NCBI GenBank assembly: GCA_019359435.1
Contig: JAHHHI010000056.1
Span: 151,423-215,422, forward strand
Direction of reading: 5' to 3'
From: Kaiparowitsia implicata GSE-PSE-MK54-09C
Lineage (GTDB): Bacteria > Cyanobacteriota > Cyanobacteriia > Elainellales > Elainellaceae
DNA length: 64,000 bases
Part shown: positions 18,528-28,311 of the stretch, in pieces
How positions within the stretch are numbered: the first letter of the stretch is position 1
Layout: every line of letters starts with the position of its first letter
Program-made: the position numbers and the translations under genes
The notes under the pieces: generated by a model
Told to the model about the DNA's origin: nothing
Seen by the model: only the letters and a program-made list of their open reading frames with translations
The model's database searches: none

Positions 18528-18906
18528 GTTTCGATACTCCTAGACAATCTGATCGCTGTTTTCTCAGGCTGTGATGAACGCCAGTCTGCGGGTTTCGTTG
18601 TTTCAAACGTTAACGGGAAATCTCGATTGAACGATTTGCGTGAAATCTAACAAACTTTGAGATCAAGCGCAGACCCTAACAAGCTTTCTGGCATTACCGC
18701 ATGACTTATATTGAACCATCAAAGCGGGATCACTTCCACAGCAGACTAGGCCAGTGAATGCTCGCGCGGCAATCCTTGACGGCTTAGGGTCGGGCGTGCT
18801 GCTTTGGACTGGCCTGCCACTCCCAGCGGCAGGATAGGTTAGATGGATTGCAGGTGCGATAATGGTCGGTACGCTGAACCATTGAGCAAAACAGGTAGAA
18901 CCATCC
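18528..18906. other. Intergenic region between divergent petL and aroB
   Basis: No gene or RNA recognised. It must hold both divergent promoters. The sequence GCGATAATGG (18854-18863) upstream of aroB resembles a -10 box but lacks a clear -35 partner. Confidence 0.4.
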
Positions 18907-20022
18907 ATGAAGTCGGTGATTACGGTTGATGTGCCCCAGGGCAGCTATGAGGTGGCGATCGCCCCAGGCAGTCTTGATCACTTAGGCACTTGGATGCAGC
19001 CGCTAGGGCTAGGGCGCAAGGTGCTGCTGGTATCAAGCCCACCGATTTTTAAGCATTATGGGGAGCGGGCGATCGCCGCCCTGAACCAAGCTGAGTTTGA
19101 TGTAGCATCGGTGCTGCTGCCTCCCGGCGAACGCTACAAAACCCCAAAAGCTCTGCAAAAAATCTACGACGCAGCCCTACAGCATCGACTTGAGCGCTCC
19201 TCTACGGTTGTGGCGCTGGGTGGCGGGGTAATGGGTGACATGGCGGGTTTTGCAGCGGCGACCTGGCTGCGGGGCATCGCCGTCGTTCAAGTGCCCACCA
19301 CGCTGCTGGCAATGGTCGATGCCTCCATCGGCGGCAAAACGGGCGTCAACCATCCCCAGGGAAAAAACTTAATCGGATCCTTTCATCAACCGCGCTTGGT
19401 GCTGATTGACCCAGAGGTGCTGCACACGCTGCCCGGACGCGAGTTTCGCGCAGGGATGGCAGAAGTGATCAAATACGGCGTGATTTGGGATGCCGACCTA
19501 TTTGAGCAACTAGAACGCACACCCAGGCTCGATCAACTCCGGGCGCTCTCTCCCGAACTGTTGCACACGATTCTGACCCGCTCTTGTCAAGCCAAAGCCC
19601 ATGTCGTTAGCCAAGATGAGAAAGAAGCTGGCTTACGCGCCATCCTCAACTACGGCCATACCATTGGGCACGCCGTAGAAAGCCTAACGGGCTATCGCGT
19701 CGTGAATCACGGTGAAGCCGTGGGCATCGGCATGGTGGCCGCAGGGGCGATCGCCACCCAACTTCACCTTTGGGACGCCGACGCTACTCAGCGACAGCAC
19801 GCCCTAATCGCCAAAACTCACCTGCCCACCTGTCTCCCCTCCGGCATAGATCTTGACGCGATTCTCGCCAGTCTGCAAACCGACAAAAAGGTAGAAGGTG
19901 GCAAAGTTCGCTTTGTGCTGCCGACTCGTATCGGCCACGCCATCGTCACCGACCAAGCGACCCCAGACGTGATTCGCCCGGTTTTAGAACACCTGCGGGC
20001 AGAGGCAGAAGTCAGGCCGTAG
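18907..20022 (+). CDS. aroB: 3-dehydroquinate synthase
   Basis: A 371-residue protein of the expected length. It carries the NAD-binding [13 protein letters not shown] motif, the [12 protein letters not shown] phosphate/metal loop, the AEVIKYGVI motif and the zinc ligands in [10 protein letters not shown] and [10 protein letters not shown]. AroB converts DAHP to 3-dehydroquinate, the second step of the shikimate pathway. Monocistronic or followed by scpB about 105 bp later on the same strand. Confidence 0.97.
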   Translation: MKSVITVDVPQGSYEVAIAPGSLDHLGTWMQPLGLGRKVLLVSSPPIFKHYGERAIAALNQAEFDVASVLLPPGERYKTPKALQKIYDAALQHRLERSSTVVALGGGVMGDMAGFAAATWLRGIAVVQVPTTLLAMVDASIGGKTGVNHPQGKNLIGSFHQPRLVLIDPEVLHTLPGREFRAGMAEVIKYGVIWDADLFEQLERTPRLDQLRALSPELLHTILTRSCQAKAHVVSQDEKEAGLRAILNYGHTIGHAVESLTGYRVVNHGEAVGIGMVAAGAIATQLHLWDADATQRQHALIAKTHLPTCLPSGIDLDAILASLQTDKKVEGGKVRFVLPTRIGHAIVTDQATPDVIRPVLEHLRAEAEVRP

Positions 20023-20127
20023 CGGTTAGCCGTGAATGGAAAATTCAGAGCCTGAACCCTCCCACTCAATCTCTAAACTCTTCGCCCTTCCACCTTTCAA
20101 CATTCAAGCCCTCCCGCCCTATACCCA

Positions 20128-20685
20128 ATGCCCCGCCTTGCCAGCAAGCTCGAAGCCATTCTCTACCTCAAAGGTCAGCCGTTGCCCGTTACCAAGCTGG
20201 TGGAGTATGCAGCCCGTAGCCGCAGCGAGGTCGAGGATGGGCTGATTGAGCTAATGGCGGAGTATGCCCACCGCGACACTGCGTTAGAAATTGTAGAAAC
20301 TCCCGATGGCTACTGCATGCAGCTGAGAGAAGAGTTTCAGGATTTGGTGCATTCGCTGGTGCCCGTGGATGTGGGATTAGGAGCGTTGCGAACCCTAGCG
20401 GCGATCGCCCTCAAAGGGCCACTTACCCTAACCGCGCTGGTAGAACTGCGAGGCTCTGGCGCATATCAGCATGTGCAGGAGTTGGTAGAGATGGGCTTTG
20501 TGAAAAAGCGTCGCAAAGCCGAGACTCGTTCATCCTGGCTGCAAGTAACCAACAAGTTCTATCAATACTTTCAGGTTGATAAATTGCCGACGATTCAGCC
20601 TGTCAGCAGCTCTACGTCTGATGCGGATGATAAAGCTGCGAACGATAATACTGCGGATGACGAATATGAAGCCGAGGTAGAGTAG
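20128..20685 (+). CDS. scpB: Segregation and condensation protein B
   Basis: A 185-residue protein with two winged-helix domains. It opens SKLEAILYLKGQPLP; the second domain carries LRTLAAIALKGPLTLTALVELRGSGAY and ELVEMGFVKKRRK. ScpB binds kleisin ScpA in the SMC complex that organises and separates chromosomes. The C-terminal 25 residues are an acidic, low-complexity tail. A double-hairpin repeat element begins 8 bp after the stop. Confidence 0.92.
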   Translation: MPRLASKLEAILYLKGQPLPVTKLVEYAARSRSEVEDGLIELMAEYAHRDTALEIVETPDGYCMQLREEFQDLVHSLVPVDVGLGALRTLAAIALKGPLTLTALVELRGSGAYQHVQELVEMGFVKKRRKAETRSSWLQVTNKFYQYFQVDKLPTIQPVSSSTSDADDKAANDNTADDEYEAEVE

Positions 20686-20692
20686 AGCATTA

Positions 20693-20820
20693 TTAACGTC
20701 AGTTCGGGTTGAGAGGGTTTTGGGGCATCGCGCGACGCGCGATGCCCCAAAACCCTTAATGTGCCGTACGCGTCGCGTACGGCACATTAAGGGTTTGAGC
20801 TTATCCCGAACTCAGGTTAA
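20693..20820 (+). repeat. Double-hairpin dispersed element (family 1), copy A
   Basis: A 128-bp element. Its inverted ends are TTAACGTCAGTTCGGGTT and, read on the other strand, TTAACCTGAGTTCGGGAT. Inside are two perfect hairpins: 20715-20755 (20-bp arms, GGGTTTTGGGGCA...) and about 20751-20796 (arms AACCCTTAATGTGCCGTACGCG type, 22 bp). They share the central AAACCC, so only one can extend fully. No ORF. It lies between convergent scpB and mutY, where it could also act as a terminator. A copy in opposite orientation is at 28002-28127. Confidence 0.88.
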
Positions 20821-20850
20821 TTATTGAACATTGCAGGCTAATACGGCACG

Positions 20851-21993
20851 TTATGCACGGCGCTGCGCCTGTTTGAGGGCATCGATGATATGAATATTGG
20901 CTTTGGGAAAGGGGTATTGCGCCAAGTCATCCACCGTTACCCAGCGCACTTCATCACATTCCAAGGGTTGCGGTTCGCCTGTGAGATGGCGGCAGTGGTG
21001 CACATTGAGGGTGACTCGAAAGTGAGAGTAGGCGTGGTTGACCGTAATTAGGCGATCGCCCACCTCCACATCGATTCCCAATTCTTCTTGAATTTCGCGG
21101 CGAATGCACTGCTCCACCGTTTCCCCCGGCTCTAACTTGCCACCCGGAAACTCCCACAGTCCTCCCAGCAGCCCCTCTTGGCGGCGACGGTCAATGAGAA
21201 TTTGACGCTGCTCATTCCAAATCACCGCCACACCAATTTGCTTATGGGGCAAGGGCGGGCGCTGGTCAGAGTGGGGAAGTTCGTGTTGCATGGCACGGGC
21301 ATAGGCACGACAGTGGACAATCCAAGGACATCGGTCACATGCGGGCTGCTTGGGGGTGCAAACCGTGGCACCCAAATCCATCAAGGCTTGATTAAAATTG
21401 CGCGGTGACTCCTGATCGAGCAGCGTTTCTGACCACTGCCAGAGTTGGCTGAGCGCTCGACTGGGCGATCGCTCCAGCGCGACTAGCCGTGCCAGCACTC
21501 GCTTTACATTACCATCCAAAATGGGAACCGGCTGGTTAAAGGCTGCACTGAGAATGCCGCCCGCCGTGGTGCGCCCAATGCCAGGAAGGGCGATCGCCCC
21601 GGCCAACGTCGATGGAAACTGCCCCCCATGATCGTGCACCACCTGCTGTGCCGCCCGGTGCAAGTTGCGGGCTCGCGCATAGTAGCCTAGCCCTTCCCAC
21701 TGTTTCAGCACCTGCTCTTGGCTAGCGGCAGCCAGATCTGCCACCGTCGGAAACATAGCCAACCATCGCTGATAGTAGGGAATTACGGTCTTTACCTGGG
21801 TTTGTTGCAGCATAATTTCCGAAATCCAAATCGCATAGGGATCTCGGCTATTTCGCCAGGGCAGCTCTCGCCCCTGCTGGGCGTACCAAATCAACAGCCG
21901 TTGACGCAGCTCAGATACGGCAACAGTCGACCAATCCAATAGGGGATCAGCCGACTGCTGCGTAGGTAAGTTTGGTAATTTGCGAGACGGCAC
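20851..21993 (-). CDS. mutY: A/G-specific adenine DNA glycosylase
   Basis: A 380-residue base-excision repair enzyme. The glycosylase domain has the helix-hairpin-helix/catalytic region LPGIGRTTAGGIL and a [4Fe-4S] site C-x6-C-x2-C-x5-C (VCTPKQPACDRCPWIVHC). The C-terminal NUDIX-like domain reads 8-oxoG; it keeps the signature GGKLEPGETVEQCIRREIQE. MutY removes adenine opposite 8-oxoguanine. The full-length, two-domain form is intact. A DUF760 gene lies immediately upstream on the same strand (9 bp gap), so the two may share a transcript. Confidence 0.96.
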   Translation of the reverse strand: MPSRKLPNLPTQQSADPLLDWSTVAVSELRQRLLIWYAQQGRELPWRNSRDPYAIWISEIMLQQTQVKTVIPYYQRWLAMFPTVADLAAASQEQVLKQWEGLGYYARARNLHRAAQQVVHDHGGQFPSTLAGAIALPGIGRTTAGGILSAAFNQPVPILDGNVKRVLARLVALERSPSRALSQLWQWSETLLDQESPRNFNQALMDLGATVCTPKQPACDRCPWIVHCRAYARAMQHELPHSDQRPPLPHKQIGVAVIWNEQRQILIDRRRQEGLLGGLWEFPGGKLEPGETVEQCIRREIQEELGIDVEVGDRLITVNHAYSHFRVTLNVHHCRHLTGEPQPLECDEVRWVTVDDLAQYPFPKANIHIIDALKQAQRRA

Positions 21994-22002
21994 AATCAGT
22001 CG

Positions 22003-22377
22003 CTAGGCATCGGGGTCAGAGTCAACAGGCTGGAGCGATCGCTCAAACCCTAATCGCTGTTCAGCATTTCGCAAAAAGTAGCCACTCATCATCGCCGAGG
22101 CTAGCAGCCGCCCCAAGTGCTCGCGACTGGTCGTTACGCTGACATCAAAACCATCCGACGGCAACCCGCCCAGCAGCCCTATAATGTTGCGCTCCATCAC
22201 CTGAAACACTTCGGTGCTTTCTGGCTTCGAAAGATGAGAAACAGTGTCAGGGCGCATGGTTTGCACATAGTGCCACAAGTGGTTGTTTGACTCACCACTG
22301 TTGAAGAGTTCAGAACGTATGTTGGTTGAGTTATCCACTGCACAAAACCTCATCTGGGCGTAACAAATCGTAGTCAT
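22003..22377 (-). CDS. DUF760 domain-containing protein
   Basis: A 124-residue protein of a family found in cyanobacteria and chloroplasts (DUF760). Recognised by LWHYVQTMRPDTVSHLSKPES near residue 33, VMERNIIGLLGGLPSDGFDV and LGRLLASAMMSGYFLRNAEQR. The function is unknown. The first 20 or so residues may not be part of the protein. Nine bp upstream of mutY on the same strand. Confidence 0.85.
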   Translation of the reverse strand: MTTICYAQMRFCAVDNSTNIRSELFNSGESNNHLWHYVQTMRPDTVSHLSKPESTEVFQVMERNIIGLLGGLPSDGFDVSVTTSREHLGRLLASAMMSGYFLRNAEQRLGFERSLQPVDSDPDA

Positions 22378-22527
22378 AATCTATCAAGCCCAGACCCCAA
22401 ATGGCAGTCGGCAGAGCCGAACCTAAATGGGGGGGTATTCCCCCTTCATTCCTGCAATCCAGATACAGCAACCGCTCCGGTTCACCAATACGAAGGCTGT
22501 CAAGCCTAGAGTTAACGCGGCGCTCGC

Positions 22528-24126
22528 CTAAGCGGTCGCTGAGACTTGAAGCGTAGAGGGTTTGGAGCGATCGCCCTGAAGCTCTATCCCACGACCATTT
22601 ACAGCCAAATGGCGCACGATCAAATACACCGCCTCCACGTCATCAGGTGCCTCCGCTTTTGCCGCCAGCGTTGCCAAATCCAACGGCTGATCCGCAGCAG
22701 CCAGCGCGTGCACAATCCGCTGCTGCAACGACAGCACCGAAGCCGCCGCCTTTTTGCCCGCCTCTACCCCAGGCTGATGGTAAGCATTGACATTCACCAA
22801 CGACGCATACAGCCCCACCGCCCGCTCATACAGCGCAATCAGCGCCCCCACAATGCGCGGGTTCACTTGGGGAATGGTGATCGTGATGGAATCGCGCTGG
22901 TTCTCGTATAGCGCTTCGCGTGTGCCCTGCAACAGCCCCGAGAGGTAGTCACCACTGGTGACTCCAGGCTCTACCTCCAGAGCCTGGCCCTCTTTCTCCG
23001 GTCGATCTTCGAGCACTTCGATAAACGTGGCAAAAAAGTTCGCGACTCCTTCCCTCAACTGCTGCACATAGGCATGCTGATCTGTCGAGCCTTTATTGCC
23101 ATACACCGCTATCCCTTGGTTTACGGTGTTGCCGTCTAGGTCTAATTCCTTACCCAAAGATTCCATCAACAACTGCTGCAAATAGCGGCTAAACAGCAGC
23201 AGACTGTCTTTATAGGGCAAAATTACCATGTCTTTTTCGCCCTTGCCATTGCCGCTGGCATACCAACAGAGCGCCAGCATCGCGGCGGGGTTCTGTTTCA
23301 ACTCAGGAATGCGGGTGGCCTTATCCATTTCCTGTGCCCCGGCCAACATGCCGCGAATATCGATACCTTGAAGCGCGGCGGGCAGCAGCCCGACTGCCGA
23401 GAGTTCTGACGTGCGCCCCCCAATCCAATCAAACATCGGAAACTCTGCCAGCCAACGGTCTGCAGTCGCCAAGTTTGACAACTTGCTGCCGCTCATGGTG
23501 ATCGCAACTGCATAGTTCGAAAAATCTAGCCCGTGCTGCTCATAGACATGCTTCACTTCTAGCAGGCCGTTGCGAGTTTCGGGCGTGCCGCCAGATTTGC
23601 TGGTAATAAGAACGAGGGTAGAAGAGAGGCGTTTCCCCAACCCTGTCAAGACCCGCCCGATTCCTGCCGGGTCAGTATTATCAATAAAGTGAATCTGCAT
23701 GGGCGGCGTGGCAGGCGCTAGGGCCTCGGCCACAAACTGTGGCCCCAAGGCTGAGCCACCAATGCCTACCGACAGCACATCGGTAAACTTAGCCGCATCC
23801 GGTGGCTTAATTTCGCCAGAATGCACTTGCCCCACAAAGGTTTCAATCTGTTCTAGCCCATCTAGGATCTCGCGGCGCAGGTTAGGGCTAGGGGCTAGAT
23901 CGGGGTCGCGCAGCCAGTAGTGCCCCACCATGCGGTTTTCGTCAGGATTGGCGATCGCCCCCTTCTCCAGTTCATCCATCGCAGCGAATGCTTGGTCAAA
24001 CTTGGGACGTAGAGCCTCCACCAGATCAGCATCAAACCGCATCCGGCTAATGTCGAGGTACAGATTCAGACCGCTGTGGAAGTATAGCCAGTCTTGATAC
24101 CGTTCCCAAAGCTGTGTTGCATTCAT
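22528..24126 (-). CDS. pgi: Glucose-6-phosphate isomerase
   Basis: A 532-residue enzyme of the expected cyanobacterial length. The sugar-phosphate-binding loops [12 protein letters not shown] and [12 protein letters not shown], the catalytic region [14 protein letters not shown] and the [12 protein letters not shown] histidine segment are all present. It interconverts glucose-6-phosphate and fructose-6-phosphate, linking glycogen breakdown, glycolysis and the oxidative pentose phosphate pathway. Isolated, with about 480 bp of non-coding sequence upstream. Confidence 0.97.
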   Translation of the reverse strand: MNATQLWERYQDWLYFHSGLNLYLDISRMRFDADLVEALRPKFDQAFAAMDELEKGAIANPDENRMVGHYWLRDPDLAPSPNLRREILDGLEQIETFVGQVHSGEIKPPDAAKFTDVLSVGIGGSALGPQFVAEALAPATPPMQIHFIDNTDPAGIGRVLTGLGKRLSSTLVLITSKSGGTPETRNGLLEVKHVYEQHGLDFSNYAVAITMSGSKLSNLATADRWLAEFPMFDWIGGRTSELSAVGLLPAALQGIDIRGMLAGAQEMDKATRIPELKQNPAAMLALCWYASGNGKGEKDMVILPYKDSLLLFSRYLQQLLMESLGKELDLDGNTVNQGIAVYGNKGSTDQHAYVQQLREGVANFFATFIEVLEDRPEKEGQALEVEPGVTSGDYLSGLLQGTREALYENQRDSITITIPQVNPRIVGALIALYERAVGLYASLVNVNAYHQPGVEAGKKAAASVLSLQQRIVHALAAADQPLDLATLAAKAEAPDDVEAVYLIVRHLAVNGRGIELQGDRSKPSTLQVSATA

Positions 24127-24604
24127 CGGTTAATCCTATCTATAAAGTGCAAGAGATATGTCAGGTTCTAACCCGTGCGCCCATCACTCAGAAGCACGCA
24201 CAATGTAACCCCTTGGGGTGCAGTTGGGCCAGCAGTGTCGCCTCACGGCCCTTTCCTTGAATAGGTTCGACTCGATTAAAGGTGCGAGTCTAGCCTAGTC
24301 TATACGCACATTCTGACTGATTGGGGCTTGTCCCTATACTGCCTGAAAACCCTACCTCTGGGCGGTAACTCATAAGACGAACATGCCTAGGACAGGACTG
24401 GGGCTGGCCCAGGCTTTTCTCATCTATATGATCGAGATGAGGCGGGAATCCCCCCGTTTGCTCACGCCTTGTTCCGCGATCGCCCTATCGCGGGGCGATC
24501 CACGGTATATTAGAAAAAAGTTACGAAATGTAACCAGAGACTTTATTCCTTAAGGTTTCATTTCCCGCTACCATACATCGTTAAGGTTTTTGAGCATTCC
24601 AGCC
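24127..24604. other. Intergenic region between divergent pgi and psb32-like gene
   Basis: About 480 bp with no convincing gene or RNA. It holds a GC-rich inverted repeat, CGCGATCGCCC...GGGGCGATC (about 24475-24500), built on HIP1, and then an AT-rich stretch before the psb32-like start that probably contains its promoter. Confidence 0.5.
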
Positions 24605-25408
24605 ATGGTAAAAATTGCAGCACGGAAGGGTGTGGTGTGGCTAGTAGCGGTGCTACTGGCGGTGACCAGTTGGGCGATCGCCCCTACAGCCTACGCCTAC
24701 GACAATCCTGAACTGCTGCCCACGTCACCCACCAACGTGATTGATTTGGCAGACTCGCTCACCAGCATTCAGCAGCAAGAACTAGATGATCACCTCAGCC
24801 AGTTTGAGCAGCAAACCGGGTGGAAGCTCCGCGTATTGACCCAGTTTGACCGCACCCCAGGTCGCGCCGTGAAGGATTTTTGGGGTCTAGACGATCACAG
24901 TGTGCTGCTCGTGGCTGACGCACGCGGCGGCAACCTGCTCAACTTTAGCGTCGGCGACGACCTCTACGACCTGTTGCCTCGCACGTTTTGGATTGAGCTG
25001 CAAACTCGGTATGGCAATCAATTTTTTGTGCGCGACAGTGGCGAAGATGGCTCCATCATTGAGGCGCTGCAATCTATCGAAACCTGTCTGGCGCGGGGTG
25101 GCTGCAACGTCGTTCCCGGTCTGCCTCGCGAACAGTGGATTTTGACCTTGATCACCTCTGTGCTGGGAGGTGTGATCTGCGGCTTTGCGGCTCAGCCCCG
25201 CCGCCCAGGTCAAGTGTTTGCCTGGCAATGGGCTCTCATTTTTTCGCCACTGTGGGGCATTTTGTTCATTGCCTTTGGCATTGGCCCAGTGGTGACTCGC
25301 ACGTCTGATTGGTTGCCGCTCATGCGGAATGTGGCGGGGTTTGTGATGGGGTTGCTGGTGGCCTACCTATCGCCAACCTTCACCAACTCCTCTTCTCCCG
25401 AATCATAA
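24605..25408 (+). CDS. TPM domain protein, Psb32/TLP18.3-like
   Basis: ATG 24605 gives 267 residues with a signal peptide (MVKIAARKG, then a hydrophobic core, cleavage near AYAYDNP). The TPM domain follows (about residues 45-165): NVIDLADSLTSIQQQELDDHL, WKLRVLTQFDRTPG and LLVADARGGNLLNFSVG. Two or three C-terminal membrane helices come after. The plant TLP18.3 and cyanobacterial Psb32 relatives protect photosystem II and help its repair on the lumenal side. An upstream TTG start (24590) is possible but less likely. Confidence 0.85.
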   Translation: MVKIAARKGVVWLVAVLLAVTSWAIAPTAYAYDNPELLPTSPTNVIDLADSLTSIQQQELDDHLSQFEQQTGWKLRVLTQFDRTPGRAVKDFWGLDDHSVLLVADARGGNLLNFSVGDDLYDLLPRTFWIELQTRYGNQFFVRDSGEDGSIIEALQSIETCLARGGCNVVPGLPREQWILTLITSVLGGVICGFAAQPRRPGQVFAWQWALIFSPLWGILFIAFGIGPVVTRTSDWLPLMRNVAGFVMGLLVAYLSPTFTNSSSPES

Positions 25409-25519
25409 GTGCTGAAGGGATCTGCGGCCCACCACCCGAAAGGCCTGGCTCAATCTGTGGCTCGGCTAGGCCAGAAATGTGCCAGTATTAAAAGTCAAAT
25501 GGAGTAGCTCAGGGCTGTT

Positions 25520-26149
25520 ATGGAGTGGCACGTGTCAGACGCTCAAAGTCTCCGCATTATTGACCGCGAGATGGGTGAGCATAGCTTTTCACCTGCGGAA
25601 TATGAAATTGTGCGTCGGATTATCCACGCCACAGGCGATTTTGACTACAAATCTCTCATTTGTTTTTCAGAACAGTCTCTTCAAGCCGGTGCAGCGGCAT
25701 TAGCGGCCCGCAGCACTATTGTGGTAGATGTGCCGATGGTGCAGGTGGGCATTGCCCCTTTGATTCAAAACACGTTTTCGAACCCGGTATATTGCAGTAT
25801 GGATGCGCTGACCCGGCCCCAGCGAGAAAAGACCCGCGTGGCCTGGGGCATTGAAACGCTGGCGCGGCGATATCCTGAAGCGATTTTTGTGATTGGGCAA
25901 GAGCAAACTGCATTAACGGCACTGGTTGAGCTGATTGAGACGGAAGAGATTCGTCCGGCGCTGGTGATTGGAACCCCGGCTGGCTTTGTGGGGGTAGATG
26001 TGGCGATCGCCCGACTTACCGATTCTCTGATTCCCCACATCCGCATTGATGGACGCAAGGGCAGTGCGGTGGTGGCGTCTGCCATTGTGAATGGCCTGGT
26101 GGATTTGGCCTGGCAAGCCTATGGCAAAGAACCCAATGCCTTGAACTAA
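25520..26149 (+). CDS. cobH: Precorrin-8X methylmutase
   Basis: A 209-residue cytosolic enzyme of cobalamin synthesis (CobH/CbiC). The catalytic histidine sits in RRIIHATGDFDY (His36), followed by the conserved VVDVPMVQVGI, TRVAWGIE and IVNGLVDLAWQ segments. It moves a methyl group from C-11 to C-12 to give hydrogenobyrinate. Its presence agrees with the B12-dependent ribonucleotide reductase about 6 kb away. It stands alone rather than in a cobalamin cluster, as is common in cyanobacteria. Confidence 0.95.
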   Translation: MEWHVSDAQSLRIIDREMGEHSFSPAEYEIVRRIIHATGDFDYKSLICFSEQSLQAGAAALAARSTIVVDVPMVQVGIAPLIQNTFSNPVYCSMDALTRPQREKTRVAWGIETLARRYPEAIFVIGQEQTALTALVELIETEEIRPALVIGTPAGFVGVDVAIARLTDSLIPHIRIDGRKGSAVVASAIVNGLVDLAWQAYGKEPNALN

Positions 26150-26358
26150 TGGCCTCAGTTCCGGGTCTATTTTGTCTCAACGTTTTCTACGTTTGGGACT
26201 ATTCAGGATCTGTAACGGAGCAGCGTAAGGGCGATCGCCCGAGGTCAGCCATTTGTCAGCCATTTGTCAGCAGTTGAGGATATAGGCGCACACTGTTCCT
26301 AAAAAAGCGCTAGCGTAGCAGATGGGCTGATTTAGCCCCATCTGTTTTGGTTTGTCCC

Positions 26359-28008
26359 ATGTCTAGAAGTCCCTTAATTGATATTGTTCGCCGCAGTTTT
26401 CGGCTGAGCCAGCTTTCTGCTCAGACACAAATTCCTGTTGATGAACTGGATGAGATGCTGCGAGTGGAGCGATCGCGCCGACAAATCCTCCAAGCTGGCA
26501 TTCTAACGGCAGGGGCATTGGGCACCCGCAGCCTCCTCTCGGCCACACCACCCCATGCCGCAGCCGCAGCGACTCGTGACGCAGCCAACATTTTGGTCGT
26601 GGGGGCTGGTGTGGCAGGGCTCACCGTGGCCTATCGACTGCGGCAGGCAGGCGTGGCGGTAGACGTGATAGAAGCCAGTTCCCGCATTGGTGGCCGCCTC
26701 CGCAGCATGAGCAAGCTCATGGGCAGCGACGATGTGGTGGAACTGGGGGGTGAGTTTATCGACACGCAGCACACCGCTGTGCGCGCTCTAGCGGCAGAAC
26801 TCGGGCTAGAGATGGCAGACTTGCGCCAAGCCGACGCAGGGCTAGAACCAGAGGTGTTGTATTTTGGGGGTCAGCGCATCTCCCATGCGCAAGTGGTTCA
26901 GGGATTCTCTCCCTTGGCGGCCCAAATTACTCAAGACTTACTCGCGCTGGGCAGTTTTGCCGGAAGTCGCTCCATTACTTATCACGCGGTCACCTCGACT
27001 GCTCGTCGGCTCGATCAACTCTCTCTCGAAGACTATTTGGATACTGCCTCGGTAGACCCGGTGATCAAAGAGTTGGTGCGGGTCGCCTATGTCACTGAGT
27101 ATGGCCGCGATGCCGATGCGCAAACCTGTCTCAACATGCTGTGCCTGATTGGGGCAGAGGTGGGCCAGTGGAGCACCTACGGCGTCAGCGATGAGCGCTG
27201 GCATATTGTGGGCGGCAATGAGCAACTTCCTCAGGCACTTGCCCAGCGAGTCGAGCGGCTAGTAGAAACCGATACTCGATTGGAATCGTTGCAAGAGACG
27301 GGCGATCGCCGCTATCGGGCAAGCCTGTGTCATGATCACACCCCCATTGAGCGCACCTATGATGCCGTGGTGCTGGCGGTGCCCTTCTCAGTTTTGCGCC
27401 AAGTCAACCTGGATGTGGCGCTGCCCGAGGTGAAGCAGCGGGCGATCGCCCAGCTGGGCTATGGCACCTGTAGTAAGCTGGCGGTGCCGTTTCAGGAACG
27501 CATTTGGCGCGATCGCTACGGTTCTACCATCAGCCTCTATACCGATCTCGCGTTACAAAATACCTGGGAAAGCGCCCGTTACCGCGTCGGGCCTAGTGGC
27601 TGGGTCACTAATCTCCGAGGAGGGCGCGAAGGCTTAAACCTAGCAGCCCATAGTCCCGATGCTCAGGCCGAGGCATTCACCACCGATCTCAACGCCGTTT
27701 TTCCTGGCATCGACCAAGTCAGCCGGGGCACGGCACTGCGAGCGGTGTGGTCTGCAGAGCCCCATGCCCTCGGCTCCTATAGCTGCTACCTGCCGGGCCA
27801 GTGGACCCGCTTTGGCGGGGCAGAAGGGGAGCCAGTAGACAACCTGTGGTTTGTGGGTGAACACTGCTCGTTGGATTCGCAAGGCTATATGAATGGGGCA
27901 GTAGAAACGGCTGAAACTGCCGCCCAGGGCATCCTAAGACGACTAAGCCAGACTACAGGTCGTTCACAGGCTCACCCACCTGTTAATTCCCAGATTAATT
28001 CAACCTGA
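26359..28008 (+). CDS. Flavin monoamine oxidase family protein (Tat-type N-terminus)
   Basis: About 549 residues. An N-terminal extension carries a twin-arginine sequence (RSRRQILQAGILTAGALG) followed by a hydrophobic stretch, suggesting Tat export with FAD already bound. The FAD-binding fold follows: ILVVGAGVAGLTVAYRL, EASSRIGGRLRS and, at the C-terminus, LWFVGEHCSLDSQGYMNGAVETAE. The family oxidises amines or L-amino acids, giving H2O2 and ammonia; the substrate is unknown. ATG 26359 is preferred to TTG 26347. The final residues and the TGA stop lie inside the left end of a repeat element (28002-28127), so the original C-terminus may have been altered. Confidence 0.88.
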   Translation: MSRSPLIDIVRRSFRLSQLSAQTQIPVDELDEMLRVERSRRQILQAGILTAGALGTRSLLSATPPHAAAAATRDAANILVVGAGVAGLTVAYRLRQAGVAVDVIEASSRIGGRLRSMSKLMGSDDVVELGGEFIDTQHTAVRALAAELGLEMADLRQADAGLEPEVLYFGGQRISHAQVVQGFSPLAAQITQDLLALGSFAGSRSITYHAVTSTARRLDQLSLEDYLDTASVDPVIKELVRVAYVTEYGRDADAQTCLNMLCLIGAEVGQWSTYGVSDERWHIVGGNEQLPQALAQRVERLVETDTRLESLQETGDRRYRASLCHDHTPIERTYDAVVLAVPFSVLRQVNLDVALPEVKQRAIAQLGYGTCSKLAVPFQERIWRDRYGSTISLYTDLALQNTWESARYRVGPSGWVTNLRGGREGLNLAAHSPDAQAEAFTTDLNAVFPGIDQVSRGTALRAVWSAEPHALGSYSCYLPGQWTRFGGAEGEPVDNLWFVGEHCSLDSQGYMNGAVETAETAAQGILRRLSQTTGRSQAHPPVNSQINST

Positions 28009-28127
28009 GTTCGGGATAAGCTCAAACCCTCAATGTGTCGTGCGCGACGCGCACGACACATTGAGGGTTTTGGGGCACCGCGCGTCGCGCGGTGCCCCAA
28101 AACCCCCTTAACCCGAACTGACGTTAA
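28002..28127 (-). repeat. Double-hairpin dispersed element (family 1), copy B
   Basis: A 126-bp element in opposite orientation to copy A. The ends are AACCTGAGTTCGGG (28002) and TTAACGTCAGTTCGGG on the other strand (to 28127). Hairpin arms: CCTCAATGTGTCGTGCGCG type and TTTTGGGGCACCGCGCG type, each perfectly paired. Arm bases differ from copy A but pairing is kept. The left end overlaps the last two codons of the preceding amine oxidase gene (its TGA is within CCTGAG). Confidence 0.88.
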
Positions 28128-28311
28128 TTCACAGAGGGGAACGCCCGCTCAGACGGTATAGTAATCTCCAAATCCTGAAAAGATGCTTAAAACTCTGCAC
28201 GGTCACGGCATCGAGTTTGTAAACTTATTTAAATAGTTGAGCATATATACTTAAGCGCTGGTGCAGCAATCGTGACGAGCGATCGCACCTCAGCGCTGGT
28301 TTCCCGTGACC

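Noticed and set aside
18346..18606. 86-codon minus-strand frame
   Set aside because: It overlaps the better-supported petL-like gene in another register and has shadow-like composition.
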